The notes under the pieces: generated by a model | The model's input: only the letters and a program-made list of their open reading frames with translations | Database searches by the model: none | Told to the model about the DNA's origin: nothing | Assembly (NCBI GenBank): GCA_029882975.1 | Contig: JAOUJW010000019.1 | Location: 28,387 to 92,386 of the forward strand | From: Gammaproteobacteria bacterium | Lineage (GTDB): Bacteria; Pseudomonadota; Gammaproteobacteria; SZUA-152 | Direction: 5' to 3' | Length of the DNA stretch: 64,000 nucleotides | Shown: one piece after another, positions 24,786-34,751 of the stretch | Layout: each line of letters begins with the position of its first letter | How positions within the stretch are numbered: position 1 is the stretch's first letter | Made by a program: the position numbers and the translations under genes

Positions 24786-26159
24786 TCAATGGGTGCTTAG
24801 CGATGCCGCTACCCTTGCACCTCCCAGCTCGCTGCGTCCCAGACGCAGTTCGCCGCCGTAGATATGCACAATGTCCTGCACTACGGACAATCCAATCCCA
24901 TGCCCGTGCACACCCTGGTCAGCTCGTACACCTCTTTGAATAACTTGTTTGATTTTCCGATCCGGTATTCCTAATCCATCGTCCTCCACAACGATCAGTA
25001 TACCGTTTTCTGCCAACGGATTAGTTGTATCAGCTTCTCCCAAGCTAGAAATGCGGATAGCCACTTTGGAGTCACACCACTTAAAAGCATTGTCCAGTAA
25101 GTTTCCGGCTACTTCCATAAGATCGCCTTCATCCCCATGAAATACCGCACCCGAAGTCACTTTCACTTCCGTTATAACTTTTTTGCGGTTGTACACTTTC
25201 ATCAAACTGTTAATAATTTTATGGACAACCACATCGACGTTGACCGGTGCGACTAAAGGTGTTTTCCCTGCTGCGGCCGCCCGTTGCAGTTGGTATTCCG
25301 TAATTTGATTCATGCGATCCAGTTGATCCTGAACCACTTGTTTCAATTCCGGCAAGTCCGTAGTTTTTTCTATTGTGCTTTGTAATACGGCTAGTGGTGT
25401 TTTCAAACTGTGTGCCAAATCACCCAGGGTATGCCGATAACGCTCCAAGTGCTCCTGTTGATGCCCCAACAATGCATTGAGGTTGTCCGTCAACCCCTTA
25501 AGATCAACCGGATACTCCCTTTGCAACAGCATTTGTCGACCTTGCTCGATAGCGGACAATTCAGCCGCCGCAGACTGCAACGGCGCCAAACCCCATTTGA
25601 TAATTCCACCTTGCACCAAAAGAAACAGTAACCCAACTGCACATAACCAACCCCATAAATTGTATCTGAACGCGCTGATTTTTTTTCTAAACACGGTTAG
25701 GTCTTCCGCTACGCTGTATACATAACGTTGCGGATTCAGACTGTCATCCCAGGCAACCCCATGACTCAACATAGCAAAGGCTTTACCGTTCTGTTGTGAT
25801 GTTGAGTAGGAAAAGTATCGCTCATTGCGCTGCAAATCCGCGATAAAACCCAGCTCTCCTGTGGCCAACGAACTGGAACGCCAGACAGGAGTCTTATCGC
25901 CCACTTGGCTGATTTGTGCATACAATTCCGGGCCTGCCAAAAAATATAAAGCTTCCGGCACCGGATCCGGCATATAAACACCCTGTTCTTTGACTTCTGT
26001 GGTGGCAATAAGAGCGTAAATTTGACCCGCCAAGCGGTCTTTTAGCGCTTCTTCAGTGGTTGAATAATAAGCCCGCTCCAAGGTCAAACCCACGAGCCCG
26101 AAAAAACTGATCAATACAATACTTGCTACAATCAGTACCCGAGCAGTTAAAGAGGGCAT
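24786..26159 (-). CDS. phoQ: PhoQ-like sensor histidine kinase
   Basis: 457 residues: transmembrane helices at about 7-27 and 167-188 flank a periplasmic sensor of about 140 residues; a short HAMP-like segment precedes the H-box GDLAHSLKTPLAVLQ (His250), then the N-box NLLDNAFKW and G-boxes DDGLGIP and GHGIGLSVV. The H-box wording closely matches enterobacterial PhoQ. The gene starts 1 bp after its response regulator ends. Signal may be divalent cations, acidity or cationic peptides as in PhoQ; the sensor domain lacks an obvious acidic cluster, so this remains uncertain. Confidence 0.82.
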   Translation of the reverse strand: MPSLTARVLIVASIVLISFFGLVGLTLERAYYSTTEEALKDRLAGQIYALIATTEVKEQGVYMPDPVPEALYFLAGPELYAQISQVGDKTPVWRSSSLATGELGFIADLQRNERYFSYSTSQQNGKAFAMLSHGVAWDDSLNPQRYVYSVAEDLTVFRKKISAFRYNLWGWLCAVGLLFLLVQGGIIKWGLAPLQSAAAELSAIEQGRQMLLQREYPVDLKGLTDNLNALLGHQQEHLERYRHTLGDLAHSLKTPLAVLQSTIEKTTDLPELKQVVQDQLDRMNQITEYQLQRAAAAGKTPLVAPVNVDVVVHKIINSLMKVYNRKKVITEVKVTSGAVFHGDEGDLMEVAGNLLDNAFKWCDSKVAIRISSLGEADTTNPLAENGILIVVEDDGLGIPDRKIKQVIQRGVRADQGVHGHGIGLSVVQDIVHIYGGELRLGRSELGGARVAASLSTH

Positions 26160-26160
26160 G

Positions 26161-26856
26161 TCAACCTTCTTGTCGATTGGTTGAGGGTGCTAAGGCAAAA
26201 CGGTATCCGCGTCCTCGCAAAGTCTCGATGGGGTTGTATTTATCCTCCGGATCCAATTTACGTCGCAGCCTTCCAACAAACACCTCAATAACATTGCTGT
26301 CCCGGTCAAAATCCTGGTCGTAAATATGCTCGGTTAATTGCAGCTTTGAAACGACTTGCCCTGCATTTAACATTAAATATTCCAGAACGCGGTACTCGTA
26401 CGCCGTTAGCTCCAATTCATTGGAATCAACAGATACCTGTTGTGTAGACGAATTCAAAGTCACCGGACCACAAGTAATGACGGAATGAGACCACCCGGCT
26501 GAACGGCGCAACAAGGCTTTGAGCCGAGCTAACAATTCTTCTATGTGAAAGGGTTTAACCATGTAATCGTCACCACCGGCTTCCAAACCTTCCACTTTAT
26601 CCTGCCAACGATTTCGCGCTGTTAATATCAGGACAGGAAAATTTTTCCCTGCGGTCCGCAATTTGGTGATCAAATCAATACCGGATAAATTAGGCAAACC
26701 CAAGTCGATTATGGCAACGTCTATAGGATACTCCGATCCCAGATAGAAGCCCTCTTCTCCATCCTTAGCCCGATCCACCGCATAGCCCGCATCTTCCAAA
26801 TTGGACACTAACTGCTCGAGTAAGGGAATTTCGTCTTCAACAACCAATACACGCAT
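26161..26856 (-). CDS. phoP: PhoP-like OmpR-family response regulator
   Basis: 231 residues: a receiver with Glu7/Asp8, phospho-acceptor Asp51, Thr and Lys of the switch (LILTAR, VKPF), and a winged-helix DNA-binding domain ending in SNVIEVFVGRLRRKLD and GRGYRF. It is cotranscribed with the PhoQ-like kinase directly downstream. The 84-bp gap to the cytochrome terminator contains its promoter. PhoP is the nearest named group; QseB/PmrA types are alternatives. Confidence 0.85.
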   Translation of the reverse strand: MRVLVVEDEIPLLEQLVSNLEDAGYAVDRAKDGEEGFYLGSEYPIDVAIIDLGLPNLSGIDLITKLRTAGKNFPVLILTARNRWQDKVEGLEAGGDDYMVKPFHIEELLARLKALLRRSAGWSHSVITCGPVTLNSSTQQVSVDSNELELTAYEYRVLEYLMLNAGQVVSKLQLTEHIYDQDFDRDSNVIEVFVGRLRRKLDPEDKYNPIETLRGRGYRFALAPSTNRQEG

Positions 26857-26940
26857 GCCATATCCTTCTTGTGATTTGGGAAATTATACTAAAAACTGAG
26901 GCCGTTGTTCTTGTAATATGGTCATTCAACCCGGCAAATA

Positions 26941-26969
26941 AAAAGCCGTATCACGTGAGTGATACGGCC
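26941..26969 (-). terminator. Intrinsic terminator of the cytochrome c gene
   Basis: Perfect 10-bp stem GCCGTATCAC / GTGATACGGC with a four-base loop at 26946-26969. On the minus strand it is followed by five T residues, 30 bp beyond the cytochrome stop codon. Confidence 0.88.
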
Positions 26970-27001
26970 TGGATTCTCACGAAGAATCGAATACCTTAAA
27001 A

Positions 27002-27304
27002 TTAAAGGCCGAGGACGAAATCCACTAATTTTTCGATATTTTCGTCAGATACTCGGGGAGAGTAAGGAGGCATGGGTGTAGGACCCCAGTTTCCTTTACC
27101 GCCGGTTTTAACTTTTTTCAAAAGCTCACCTTTAGCGCCCGCGTTGCCTTTGTATTTAGCCGCAACGTCTTTCCAAGCGGGACCAACAATTTTCTTATCT
27201 ACACTGTGGCAAGCCAAACAACCACTTTTCTTAGCCAGATCCAAGTCCGCGGCAGCTATTCCGGAAAAGAACATCGCAGCCAGACCAATAACGAAAACTC
27301 GCAT
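27002..27304 (-). CDS. Small periplasmic class I cytochrome c
   Basis: 100 residues with signal peptide MRVFVIGLAAMFFSGIAAA, one haem-c motif CLACH (Cys29, Cys32, His33) and a likely axial Met78 in PTPMPPYS, matching cytochrome c551/c5-like electron carriers. Two ATGs compete: the upstream one (27310) abuts GGAGG, while the one at 27304 lies 6 bp after it and gives a normal signal peptide, so I choose 27304. Monocistronic, with its own terminator. It probably shuttles electrons to a terminal oxidase or reductase; partner unknown. Confidence 0.88.
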   Translation of the reverse strand: MRVFVIGLAAMFFSGIAAADLDLAKKSGCLACHSVDKKIVGPAWKDVAAKYKGNAGAKGELLKKVKTGGKGNWGPTPMPPYSPRVSDENIEKLVDFVLGL

Positions 27305-27505
27305 CGCCATCCTCCAAAATTACAAAAATTAATATTTGATTAAAATCAGAGCGAACTGTATCGCAGTTAGACTGAATACAAACTGAACAAAATGATCAAG
27401 AAGTAACCCGATCGTATGAGTCGGATTAGCGAGCAGATTAGATTTTTTATTGAATTACAATAGCTTGCTGTAGGGATTATGCAATCCCTACAATTTGTGA
27501 ATTTT

Positions 27506-27922
27506 TCAGCTATCGCGCTTGTCTTTAAAGCGTTTCACATCCATTTCCCGGCCCATATGTACCACGCCTTCATGAACAGCGCCTTCGGCAATGGCCAAAT
27601 ATTGACTGCGAATGGTTCCAACCACGTGGGCAGTAGAAATTATTTCCATTTTTTCTCTGGCGACCACGTCACCTTCCACTTTTCCGGCAATTAGAATGTG
27701 ATCGGCGATAACATTCCCCTGCCAATGGCCGGATTCGCCCACCACCAAGGTGCCCTCTATGTCACAGTCGCCCCTAACATGGCCTAGGATTAAATAGTGG
27801 CCACGACCACCGATGTTGCCTGAAAATTCGGCTTCTGCACCAAATGTAGTGGTAAATCCATCGGCTTTATCAAGCGTCCGGCGCCCTTTTGACTGCCCCA
27901 AATTAAGTGCTAACTCTTTCAT
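27506..27922 (-). CDS. Bactofilin family cytoskeletal protein
   Basis: 138 residues consisting of a short N-terminal tail and a right-handed beta-helix ([20 protein letters not shown], then repeated hydrophobic-Gly turns such as IAGKVEGDV) as in bactofilins, which polymerise into filaments near the membrane. The ATG at 27922 overlaps the fabB stop as ATGA; an upstream start at 27955 would add 11 residues inside fabB and lacks better support. Coupling to fatty-acid synthesis genes is unusual and may only reflect convenient expression. Confidence 0.78.
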   Translation of the reverse strand: MKELALNLGQSKGRRTLDKADGFTTTFGAEAEFSGNIGGRGHYLILGHVRGDCDIEGTLVVGESGHWQGNVIADHILIAGKVEGDVVAREKMEIISTAHVVGTIRSQYLAIAEGAVHEGVVHMGREMDVKRFKDKRDS

Positions 27923-29139
27923 TCTGGCGAATACCTTTGAAACACCAAACTGCAATTCGTACCGCCAAATCCAAAACTATTGGAAAGTACCGTTTGCAGA
28001 TTTGCATTATCGATTCGTTTCACGGCTATTGGCATATTCTGTGCTTGTTCATCCAGTACATTTATGTGAGCGGATTCACAAATAAAGTCCTTTTCCAACA
28101 TCAGTAACGAATAAATTGCTTCGTTTACGCCTGCCGCACCTAACGCATGCCCGGTCAATGATTTGGTGGAACTGATTTTCGGGATAGCGTCCCCAAACAC
28201 TTCGGCAACTGCCTGCAATTCTTTAACGTCACCGATGGGTGTGCTGGTCCCGTGGGCATTAATATAATCGATAGGTGCATCTACATTCTGCAGCGCTTGC
28301 CTCATACAACGTATAGCCCCTTCTCCAGAAGGTTGTACCATGTCATAACCGTCGCAGGTAGCACCATACCCTACAACTTCCGCATATATTTTCGCACCGC
28401 GTTTTCTGGCGTGTTCCAATTCTTCCAATACCAGAACGCCTCCACCGCCGGAAATGACAAACCCGTCGCGGTCTGCATCAAATGCCCGTGAAGCCACACT
28501 GGGATTGTCGTTGTATTTGGAAGACAAGGCTCCCATGGCGTCAAACAACACTGTCAGACTCCAATGTACTTCTTCACCACCACCGGCAAAAATGATGTCC
28601 TGTTTTCCCATTTGAATCAGTTCATAACCATTGCCAATACAATGGGCACTGGTGGAACAGGCCGAACTGATGGAATAAGACACACCTTTGATTTTAAATG
28701 CCGTGCCCAAACACGCTGAGGTGGTACTGCCCATGGTACGTGGAACCATAAAGGGACCCACTTTACGCACACCTTTGGAGCGAAGAATATCGGCAGCTAA
28801 AACGGTATTTTCTGTGGAAGCACCACCGGAACCCACCACCAAGCCAGTGCGTTCATTAGAGACATGCTGAGTTTCCAGGCCGGCATCTTCAATGGCTTCT
28901 TGCATTGCCAAATAATTATATGCTGCCGCATCCCCCATAAAACGCAACAATTTTCGATCGATTAGTTCCGCAGTATTTAATTCGATTTTTCCGTGTACAT
29001 GACTGCGAAACCCTAATTCTGCATATTCTTCACTGTGTGAAATGCCGGATCGCGTGTGATATAAAGAATCCGCGACCTCATTTTTATTATTGCCTATGCT
29101 GGAGACAACCCCCATGCCGGTAATTACAACGCGTTTCAA
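27919..29139 (-). CDS. fabB: 3-oxoacyl-ACP synthase I (KAS I)
   Basis: 406 residues with the thiolase-fold condensing enzyme catalytic triad: Cys in SSACSTSAH, His in [11 protein letters not shown] and His in [13 protein letters not shown]. FabB elongates unsaturated intermediates and works with FabA, encoded 12 bp upstream, to make unsaturated fatty acids anaerobically. The fabA-fabB order is typical of gammaproteobacteria. Bactofilin translation begins in its stop codon. Confidence 0.93.
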   Translation of the reverse strand: MKRVVITGMGVVSSIGNNKNEVADSLYHTRSGISHSEEYAELGFRSHVHGKIELNTAELIDRKLLRFMGDAAAYNYLAMQEAIEDAGLETQHVSNERTGLVVGSGGASTENTVLAADILRSKGVRKVGPFMVPRTMGSTTSACLGTAFKIKGVSYSISSACSTSAHCIGNGYELIQMGKQDIIFAGGGEEVHWSLTVLFDAMGALSSKYNDNPSVASRAFDADRDGFVISGGGGVLVLEELEHARKRGAKIYAEVVGYGATCDGYDMVQPSGEGAIRCMRQALQNVDAPIDYINAHGTSTPIGDVKELQAVAEVFGDAIPKISSTKSLTGHALGAAGVNEAIYSLLMLEKDFICESAHINVLDEQAQNMPIAVKRIDNANLQTVLSNSFGFGGTNCSLVFQRYSPE

Positions 29140-29151
29140 TTGACTTTCCTT

Positions 29152-29667
29152 CTAAAATGCATCCGTTGATGTGAACAACCCAACCCGTAAATCCGTAGCG
29201 GCATATATTGGGTCACCATCCACTTCCATGACAGCGTCAGCGATCCCCATCACCAAACGCCGCATGATTACCCGCTTAATATCGATTCGATAGGTAATCA
29301 ACTTATTTTTTGGCGTCACCTGCCCGGTAAATTTCACCTCGCCTGACCCTAAAGCCCGTCCCCGGCCTTCGCCTCCCAGCCACCCCAGGTAAAAACCCAC
29401 CAATTGCCACATGGCGTCCACACCTAAACAACCGGGCATCACTGGATCACCTTGGAAATGGCACTCGAAAAACCAAAGATTCGGGTTTATATCCAATTCA
29501 GCTATGATCTGACCCTTGTTATATGCACCGCCGGTCTCATTAATACTGACGATACGGTCCAGCATTAGCATCGGAGGAGAAGGTAGTTGAGCGTTCCCCA
29601 CCCCAAACAACTCTCCCCTGGCACAGCTTAATAACTCTTCGTAACTATAACTGTCTTTTTTCGGCAT
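29152..29667 (-). CDS. fabA: 3-hydroxydecanoyl-ACP dehydratase/isomerase
   Basis: 171 residues, full FabA length, with the active-site His in [17 protein letters not shown] and the partner Asp in GVDAMWQ. It dehydrates 3-hydroxydecanoyl-ACP and isomerises the double bond, starting unsaturated fatty acid synthesis for membrane lipids. It leads the fabA-fabB-bactofilin unit. Confidence 0.95.
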   Translation of the reverse strand: MPKKDSYSYEELLSCARGELFGVGNAQLPSPPMLMLDRIVSINETGGAYNKGQIIAELDINPNLWFFECHFQGDPVMPGCLGVDAMWQLVGFYLGWLGGEGRGRALGSGEVKFTGQVTPKNKLITYRIDIKRVIMRRLVMGIADAVMEVDGDPIYAATDLRVGLFTSTDAF

Positions 29668-29686
29668 TATCTATAACACATTGTTA

Positions 29687-29716
29687 ATTTTAATTTTTTC
29701 AGATTGTATTTAGCAA
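29687..29716 (-). promoter_or_regulatory. Possible fabA promoter
   Basis: On the minus strand TTGCTA (-35-like, 29711-29716) and TAAAAT (-10-like, 29687-29692) are separated by 18 bp and lie just upstream of fabA. The match is moderate and the region is AT-rich, so chance cannot be excluded. Confidence 0.35.
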
Positions 29717-29830
29717 TCCACCGGCGCATGAGAGACATGCGCGAGCTGGCTACAGTACCATAATAGGAATGGAATAACACCCCAGAGCCGCCTGAGGCGG
29801 GATTCTACCACTTTTTCTGCAATTTCTCGA

Positions 29831-30367
29831 TTAATGAGAAGTGCCAGAGGGAGGCTGACTGTCGATGTCAGCAGGATCGGATCCCAAGCTTACCTCTTCC
29901 CCATCCCAAAACTTGTCGCCATCCGTATCCACAGCCACAGGATTGGTAAAATATTTTTTGACTTCTTCTGCATCACTTAATCCGTCGAAATCCGTGTCAA
30001 TGAGCTGAGGATGCGTTCCTAAATGTATTTCCTCCTCATTACTAAGACCATCACCGTCCAAATCCTGGGAGACAGGAATGCTTTCCGGATCGGTAGGGTC
30101 TTTACCGTGACGTACTTCCACTCCATCGAAATAACCATCAGCATCCGTATCGCGCGCCAAGGGATTGGTTAAATATTCAACAATCTCCAGACCATCGGCC
30201 AAACCATCAGTATCCGTATCTATCCGTTGGGAATCGGTATGATGGATTCGGGCTTCATCAACATCACTGATGCCGTCTCCATCGCTGTCCACGGGTTGCA
30301 CCGAAGCGCAATCCACCAGCAATAGCAGCATAGCTACGATGAGACAGGCATGCCTCTTGCGGCTCAT
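29831..30367 (-). CDS. Calcium-binding thrombospondin type 3 repeat lipoprotein-like protein
   Basis: 178 residues. A signal sequence ends at Cys20 in LLLVDC, a lipobox with unusual Asp at -1. The remainder is a string of DxDxDGxxD calcium-binding repeats (VDSDGDGISD, TDTDGLADG, QDLDGDGLSN, TDFDGLSDAEE, VDTDGDKFWD), as in thrombospondin type 3 or TSP3-like surface proteins. No catalytic domain. Probably an exported structural or adhesion-related protein whose fold depends on Ca2+. Confidence 0.78.
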   Translation of the reverse strand: MSRKRHACLIVAMLLLLVDCASVQPVDSDGDGISDVDEARIHHTDSQRIDTDTDGLADGLEIVEYLTNPLARDTDADGYFDGVEVRHGKDPTDPESIPVSQDLDGDGLSNEEEIHLGTHPQLIDTDFDGLSDAEEVKKYFTNPVAVDTDGDKFWDGEEVSLGSDPADIDSQPPSGTSH

Positions 30368-30397
30368 GGTTGTAACACCGAAAATTCCTGCTCAGCT

Positions 30398-32605
30398 CTA
30401 GGACACACTACGACTGACTTCCAGTACATTGGGTAGATGTTCAATCTTGGTAAATACAGTACTGAGTTGTTCCACGTCACTGACCTCCGCTGTAAATTTC
30501 ATGTAGGCCAGATGAGACTTTTTGTCGGTATGGGTATTCATTGACATCACATTTAAAGACGCATTCATTACGATGGACGTAATGTCGTGGAGCAAACCCG
30601 GCCGATCATAAGCACGTATCACCACGTCCACCAGGTACACACTATCGCTGGAACTACCCCAACTCACTTCGATAATGCGCTCTTTTTCTAATGATCGCAG
30701 CCGCAGTAAATTGCGACATTCGCTGCGATGGACTGTGACTCCCTGGCCTCTCGTGATGTAACCGCAAATGGCATCAAAGGGTACAGGTTTACAACAATTA
30801 GCCATCTTAGTAAGCAAATCCCCGACACCCATGATTTTAATATCACTTTGAGAGCCCGATTTGGATTTACGCTGCGGAAAATGGTGTGTCTGTTTTTGGA
30901 AGGGAGGAATACTTTCCTTCAGACTGTGTATAACCGTCGCCATGGTGACATCACCACGTCCTATCGCGGCATACAAATCATCTCGTTTGTTCAGTTTAAA
31001 CCGTTGCAGCAACTTGTCGGTATCGGGAGCATGAATCGCCAGTCGATGCAGTTCTTTTTCAAACAGTAATTTACCCTCTTCCAGATTCTTGGAAAAATCC
31101 TGCTGTTTAAACCAACTTCTAATCTTGGCACGGGTCCTGGAACTGTTGACATAACCCAGATGTGGATTGAGCCAATCACGACTGGGCTTACTATGAGGAG
31201 AGGTAAGTATTTCCACTTGCTGGCCGTTTTGCAATTCCTGAGATATGGTAACAATTTTACCGTCCACTTTAGCACCACAATAATGATGCCCAACATCCGT
31301 ATGTATGTGGTATGCAAAATCCAATGCAGTGGCGCCGCGAGGCAGATCCACAACTTTGCCTTTGGGCGTTAAAACGTATACCCTATCTTCAAATACTACC
31401 GCCTTGAAATCATCAATAAAGTCGGCTTCATCCGCTCCATCGTGATCCTCGTTTAACTCCAATAACTGTCTTAACCAAGCAATTTTCTCGTGATACTTAG
31501 CATCCTGACGGCCACCTTCCTTGTAACCCCAATGAGCTGCCACTCCGTATTCACAGTGTTGGTGCATATCGTAAGTTCGAATCTGTATTTCCAAAGTTTT
31601 ATTGTCCGGCCCAATGACCGCTGTATGTAGCGATTGATACTCATTATCCTTGGGTGTCGCGATATAATCATCAAATTCACTTTTAATGGGACGCCAAATA
31701 CTATGTACAATACCCAGTACTCCATAACAATCCGCTACAGAGTTAACCATCACCCGGGTGGCCCTGACATCAAAAAGATTTTCGAAATGCACCCCTTTGC
31801 GATGCATTTTTTTCCAAATGCTGTATATGTGTTTGGGCCTGCCGGTCACTTCTGCTTTGATGCCGGCAGAAACCAGCTCCTTGCGCAAAATATCAGTCAC
31901 CTTGGCGATATAGGCTTCTCGATCCACCCGACGTTCCGCCAACATAGTAGCTACTTTCTGGTAAGCGCCTTCGTCCAGATAGCGAAAGCTCAGATCCTCC
32001 AGCTCCCACTTAATTTGCCATACACCCAATCGACTGGCCAGAGGCGCAAAAATATCCTGAGTTTCCTTCGCCAGGTGCACCCGCACCGGTTCGGCCACTA
32101 ATTTTAAATTGCGCATAATATGTAAACGTTCGGCCAACTTAATCAGGACGACCCGAACATCTTCTGCCAATGCCAACAGCAGTTTGCGTACACTCTCCAA
32201 TTGGCGCTTGTCATGGGATCTATCACTGGAGTGCAAATCATAGGCATCAACGATACGCATTTTGTCGATGCCACTCACCAGCCCCGCAACGTTATCGCCA
32301 TACCGGGCTTGTATCTCTTCCAAGCTAATGGCAGAAACGTTCAATAATGCGTACAACAAAGTAGCCAGCTTGGTATCCCGGTCCATATGGATATGAGCCA
32401 GTATTTCCGTCACCATCAATCCGCGTAACAGTTCAGATTCGCCAAACAAGTGTTGTTGATGTTCTACTATTCCTTCCATAAGGGCGTAGACCTGAGTATA
32501 AAGAGCCGCCTCCTTGGTATCACCACCAGGATTAACGGTATTTAGCCAGGAAGGAAAATCGAATTGATCTAAAGATCCGGATTTTTTTGAAGAATGGCTG
32601 ACCAA
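30398..32605 (-). CDS. relA: (p)ppGpp synthetase I (RelA)
   Basis: 735 residues: an N-terminal HD-like domain in which the catalytic HDxxED region is replaced (TLLYALLNVSAIS), a synthetase domain with the EFDDYIATPK motif characteristic of RelA-type rather than SpoT-type synthetases, then TGS (VVDLPRGATALDFAYHIH), helical, zinc-finger-like (CCKP) and C-terminal ACT domains. It makes (p)ppGpp on starved ribosomes. Lack of a functional hydrolase site means a SpoT homologue must exist elsewhere. A CRP-like regulator gene lies 32 bp upstream. Confidence 0.9.
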   Translation of the reverse strand: MVSHSSKKSGSLDQFDFPSWLNTVNPGGDTKEAALYTQVYALMEGIVEHQQHLFGESELLRGLMVTEILAHIHMDRDTKLATLLYALLNVSAISLEEIQARYGDNVAGLVSGIDKMRIVDAYDLHSSDRSHDKRQLESVRKLLLALAEDVRVVLIKLAERLHIMRNLKLVAEPVRVHLAKETQDIFAPLASRLGVWQIKWELEDLSFRYLDEGAYQKVATMLAERRVDREAYIAKVTDILRKELVSAGIKAEVTGRPKHIYSIWKKMHRKGVHFENLFDVRATRVMVNSVADCYGVLGIVHSIWRPIKSEFDDYIATPKDNEYQSLHTAVIGPDNKTLEIQIRTYDMHQHCEYGVAAHWGYKEGGRQDAKYHEKIAWLRQLLELNEDHDGADEADFIDDFKAVVFEDRVYVLTPKGKVVDLPRGATALDFAYHIHTDVGHHYCGAKVDGKIVTISQELQNGQQVEILTSPHSKPSRDWLNPHLGYVNSSRTRAKIRSWFKQQDFSKNLEEGKLLFEKELHRLAIHAPDTDKLLQRFKLNKRDDLYAAIGRGDVTMATVIHSLKESIPPFQKQTHHFPQRKSKSGSQSDIKIMGVGDLLTKMANCCKPVPFDAICGYITRGQGVTVHRSECRNLLRLRSLEKERIIEVSWGSSSDSVYLVDVVIRAYDRPGLLHDITSIVMNASLNVMSMNTHTDKKSHLAYMKFTAEVSDVEQLSTVFTKIEHLPNVLEVSRSVS

Positions 32606-32637
32606 TAAAGTGGTCCTTATCCAGGATTAGGTATTAA

Positions 32638-33297
32638 CTACCATCCGTGTGGAAGTTTTTCATTGATCGTTATGGTTTTGTTTTCGATAGTTATATAACC
32701 ACCAATACTCAGATCCTTTAGGATTCGACTCACCATTTCACGCGACGCTCCAACCATGCTGGCAATGTCTCTCTGAGTTAATTTTTGAGTGATGACCTGC
32801 ACGCCATCGTGCGTTTCCGACATATCCAAGAGAGTTCGTGCGACCCTGCCGTAAACATCCATCAAAGCCAAGCTTTTCACGTTGTCGGTAAGGTTGCGTA
32901 AGCGCGCTGACAACCCTTTAATCACTTCCAGCGCAATACCTGGATTGGTTTTTAAACAGTCCTCAAATGCCGTTTTGGATAATACCGCCAATTTGCTGTC
33001 TTCCTGTGTCATTACGGAGGCAGACCGAGGAGACTCGTCCAGCAAGGCTAATTCGCCAAAATAATCGCCATCTTTGAGAATATTGATAATGATTTCCTTA
33101 CCCTCATCATCGCTCAAATATACTTTTACTTTTCCGCTTAAAACGACATACATGGAATCAGAATCATCACCTTCAGATATGATGATGGTATTTCTGGGAA
33201 AACTTCGGATGGTTGCAAGCTCAGCGATCGCGTTACGATCAGCCTCAGGTAAACCTGAAAACAGAGATACATTACTCAACATTCCGCCACCCTCCAT
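32638..33297 (-). CDS. CRP-family transcriptional regulator
   Basis: 219 residues: a cyclic-nucleotide-binding beta-barrel with GELALLDESPRSASV, matching the cAMP pocket of CRP (Arg-Ser pair), a long dimer helix, and a helix-turn-helix with SREMVSRIL, whose Arg, Glu and Arg match CRP's DNA-contacting residues. Only one cysteine is present (DCLK), so it is not an FNR-type iron-sulfur sensor. Two starts are possible: 33297 (AGAGG 7 bp before) and 33282 (GGAGGG 7 bp before). Target half-site probably TGTGA-like. It is followed 32 bp later by relA, and cotranscription is possible. Confidence 0.82.
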   Translation of the reverse strand: MEGGGMLSNVSLFSGLPEADRNAIAELATIRSFPRNTIIISEGDDSDSMYVVLSGKVKVYLSDDEGKEIIINILKDGDYFGELALLDESPRSASVMTQEDSKLAVLSKTAFEDCLKTNPGIALEVIKGLSARLRNLTDNVKSLALMDVYGRVARTLLDMSETHDGVQVITQKLTQRDIASMVGASREMVSRILKDLSIGGYITIENKTITINEKLPHGW

Positions 33298-33472
33298 GCA
33301 TTAACCTCTTCAGTCGTTGCCATTTGCCGTCTACCGTTACAATCCATAAGACCAAAAACCATCGGCTATTATAGAGGAATCTATTTTGCAATAGGAAATA
33401 AAATTGAAATAATTTTTCTAATCTGTTATTTGGATATTACACGTCGACGTTATCGTCTAACTATATAATCGA

Positions 33473-34480
33473 TCAAGCCGGCTCTAAACACAAATCTGAA
33501 ATAATGTGACGATTTCTGCCGCTATTTTTTGCTTGGTATAAAGCCCGATCCGCCATCTCAATTAAATCATCCGGAGACGCCAGCTCACTGGCAACCCGGC
33601 AGGCAATCCCCATGCTGATCGTGACACAGTCCGACACCGGTGAAAATTCGTGAGGAATACGCATTTCATTTACCACTTTCTGTAGCTGAGTTGCAATTTT
33701 TGTTGCCCCATCTATGTCTGTGTTGGGTAATACTACAGAAAACTCTTCCCCCCCATAACGCGCCACCAAATCAGCAGGCCGATGTACCGCCTGTTGCAAA
33801 CATTTGGCAACACGGCAAATGCAATCATCACCCCGTAAATGGCCATAGTTGTCGTTATAGTTTTTGAAATAGTCGATATCAATCAGCAACAATGAAATGG
33901 GATTTTTTTCCCGAAAAGAGCGTAAACACTCTTTGCGGATAAAGGTATCAAATCGTCGGCGGTTCGCAATGCCGGTTAAACCATCCTGGCAGGTTAACTT
34001 TTGCAATTCCGCATTACTGATTTCCAGTTGTTTTTGCAAATGTCCCAGCTCTTCAAAAGCCGCATCTCTTTCGCATTGAATCAGGTAATTCTTAGTATGA
34101 GCTCTTATCCGGGCAATCAGCTCGATTTTATCCGGTAGTTTTACCAAATAGTCACTGGCACCCCGCTCGAAGGCCAAACTTTTATCGTGCGGATCTTCCT
34201 TGGTGGAGAGAATAATGACGGGCACGTTTTCCAATTGTTCGATCTGACGGTATTTTCGAATCAAGGCATAACCATCGTCACCCGGCATGATCAAATCTTG
34301 TAGAATGATGGTCGGTCTGACCGAGATGGCCGTTTGAATGGCTTTTGAGGAATCGCTACAGGAATGAAAGATGATGTCTTTTTCATTTACCAGCATGCGC
34401 CGAATCGCTTCGACTACCATGGGCTGGTCATCTACTAACAGGACTACAGAAATTTTATCTGTCGTTGACTTCACTATCAT
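33473..34480 (-). CDS. wspR: WspR-like response regulator diguanylate cyclase
   Basis: 335 residues: a receiver (VDDQPMVVEA, phospho-acceptor Asp in QDLIMPG, Lys in LVKLPDK), a coiled-coil linker, and a GGDEF domain with active site RYGGEEFSVV preceded at the right distance by the product-inhibition I-site RPAD. It makes cyclic-di-GMP when phosphorylated. I prefer the ATG at 34480; a TTG at 34525 would add 15 residues. It is the output of the Wsp-like cluster on its upstream side but is separated from wspE by about 270 bp and may have its own promoter. Confidence 0.85.
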   Translation of the reverse strand: MIVKSTTDKISVVLLVDDQPMVVEAIRRMLVNEKDIIFHSCSDSSKAIQTAISVRPTIILQDLIMPGDDGYALIRKYRQIEQLENVPVIILSTKEDPHDKSLAFERGASDYLVKLPDKIELIARIRAHTKNYLIQCERDAAFEELGHLQKQLEISNAELQKLTCQDGLTGIANRRRFDTFIRKECLRSFREKNPISLLLIDIDYFKNYNDNYGHLRGDDCICRVAKCLQQAVHRPADLVARYGGEEFSVVLPNTDIDGATKIATQLQKVVNEMRIPHEFSPVSDCVTISMGIACRVASELASPDDLIEMADRALYQAKNSGRNRHIISDLCLEPA

Positions 34481-34751
34481 TATAATGTCGTATTCGCCTA
34501 AATCTCCAGTCTGTCCCTGATACAAATTCCCGCTGTTACTTCATTATCCATAGGTCTGGCCATATAGTATAGCTGTTTCTGCGCTTTCCTACGGAATTAC
34601 TCCAATTTTCGCTCGGTTTTTATTAATTCACCATATTTTTCATAGAGTTAACAAAAAAGCCCATACCGTTAAAAATAGTCCAAAAGAAAAATGTAGGAAA
34701 TCCGCGTAAGTACCCCCCCCTTCATTTGACTTACAAAGTGTACAGCGTAAT

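Noticed and set aside
27336..27349. TTGAT-N4-ATCAG, an FNR/Anr-like half-perfect box near the cytochrome c gene
   Set aside because: It is only 32 bp before the start codon, which would put the transcription start inside the gene if it activates; 9 of 10 matches in AT-rich DNA may be chance.
29790..29804. Stem CCGCC / GGCGG near the end of the calcium-repeat gene as terminator
   Set aside because: No U-tract on either strand and a very small loop.
34713..34720. Run of eight C residues between wspE and wspR, possible phase-variation tract
   Set aside because: It is not in a coding frame and not placed between -10 and -35 hexamers that I can identify.
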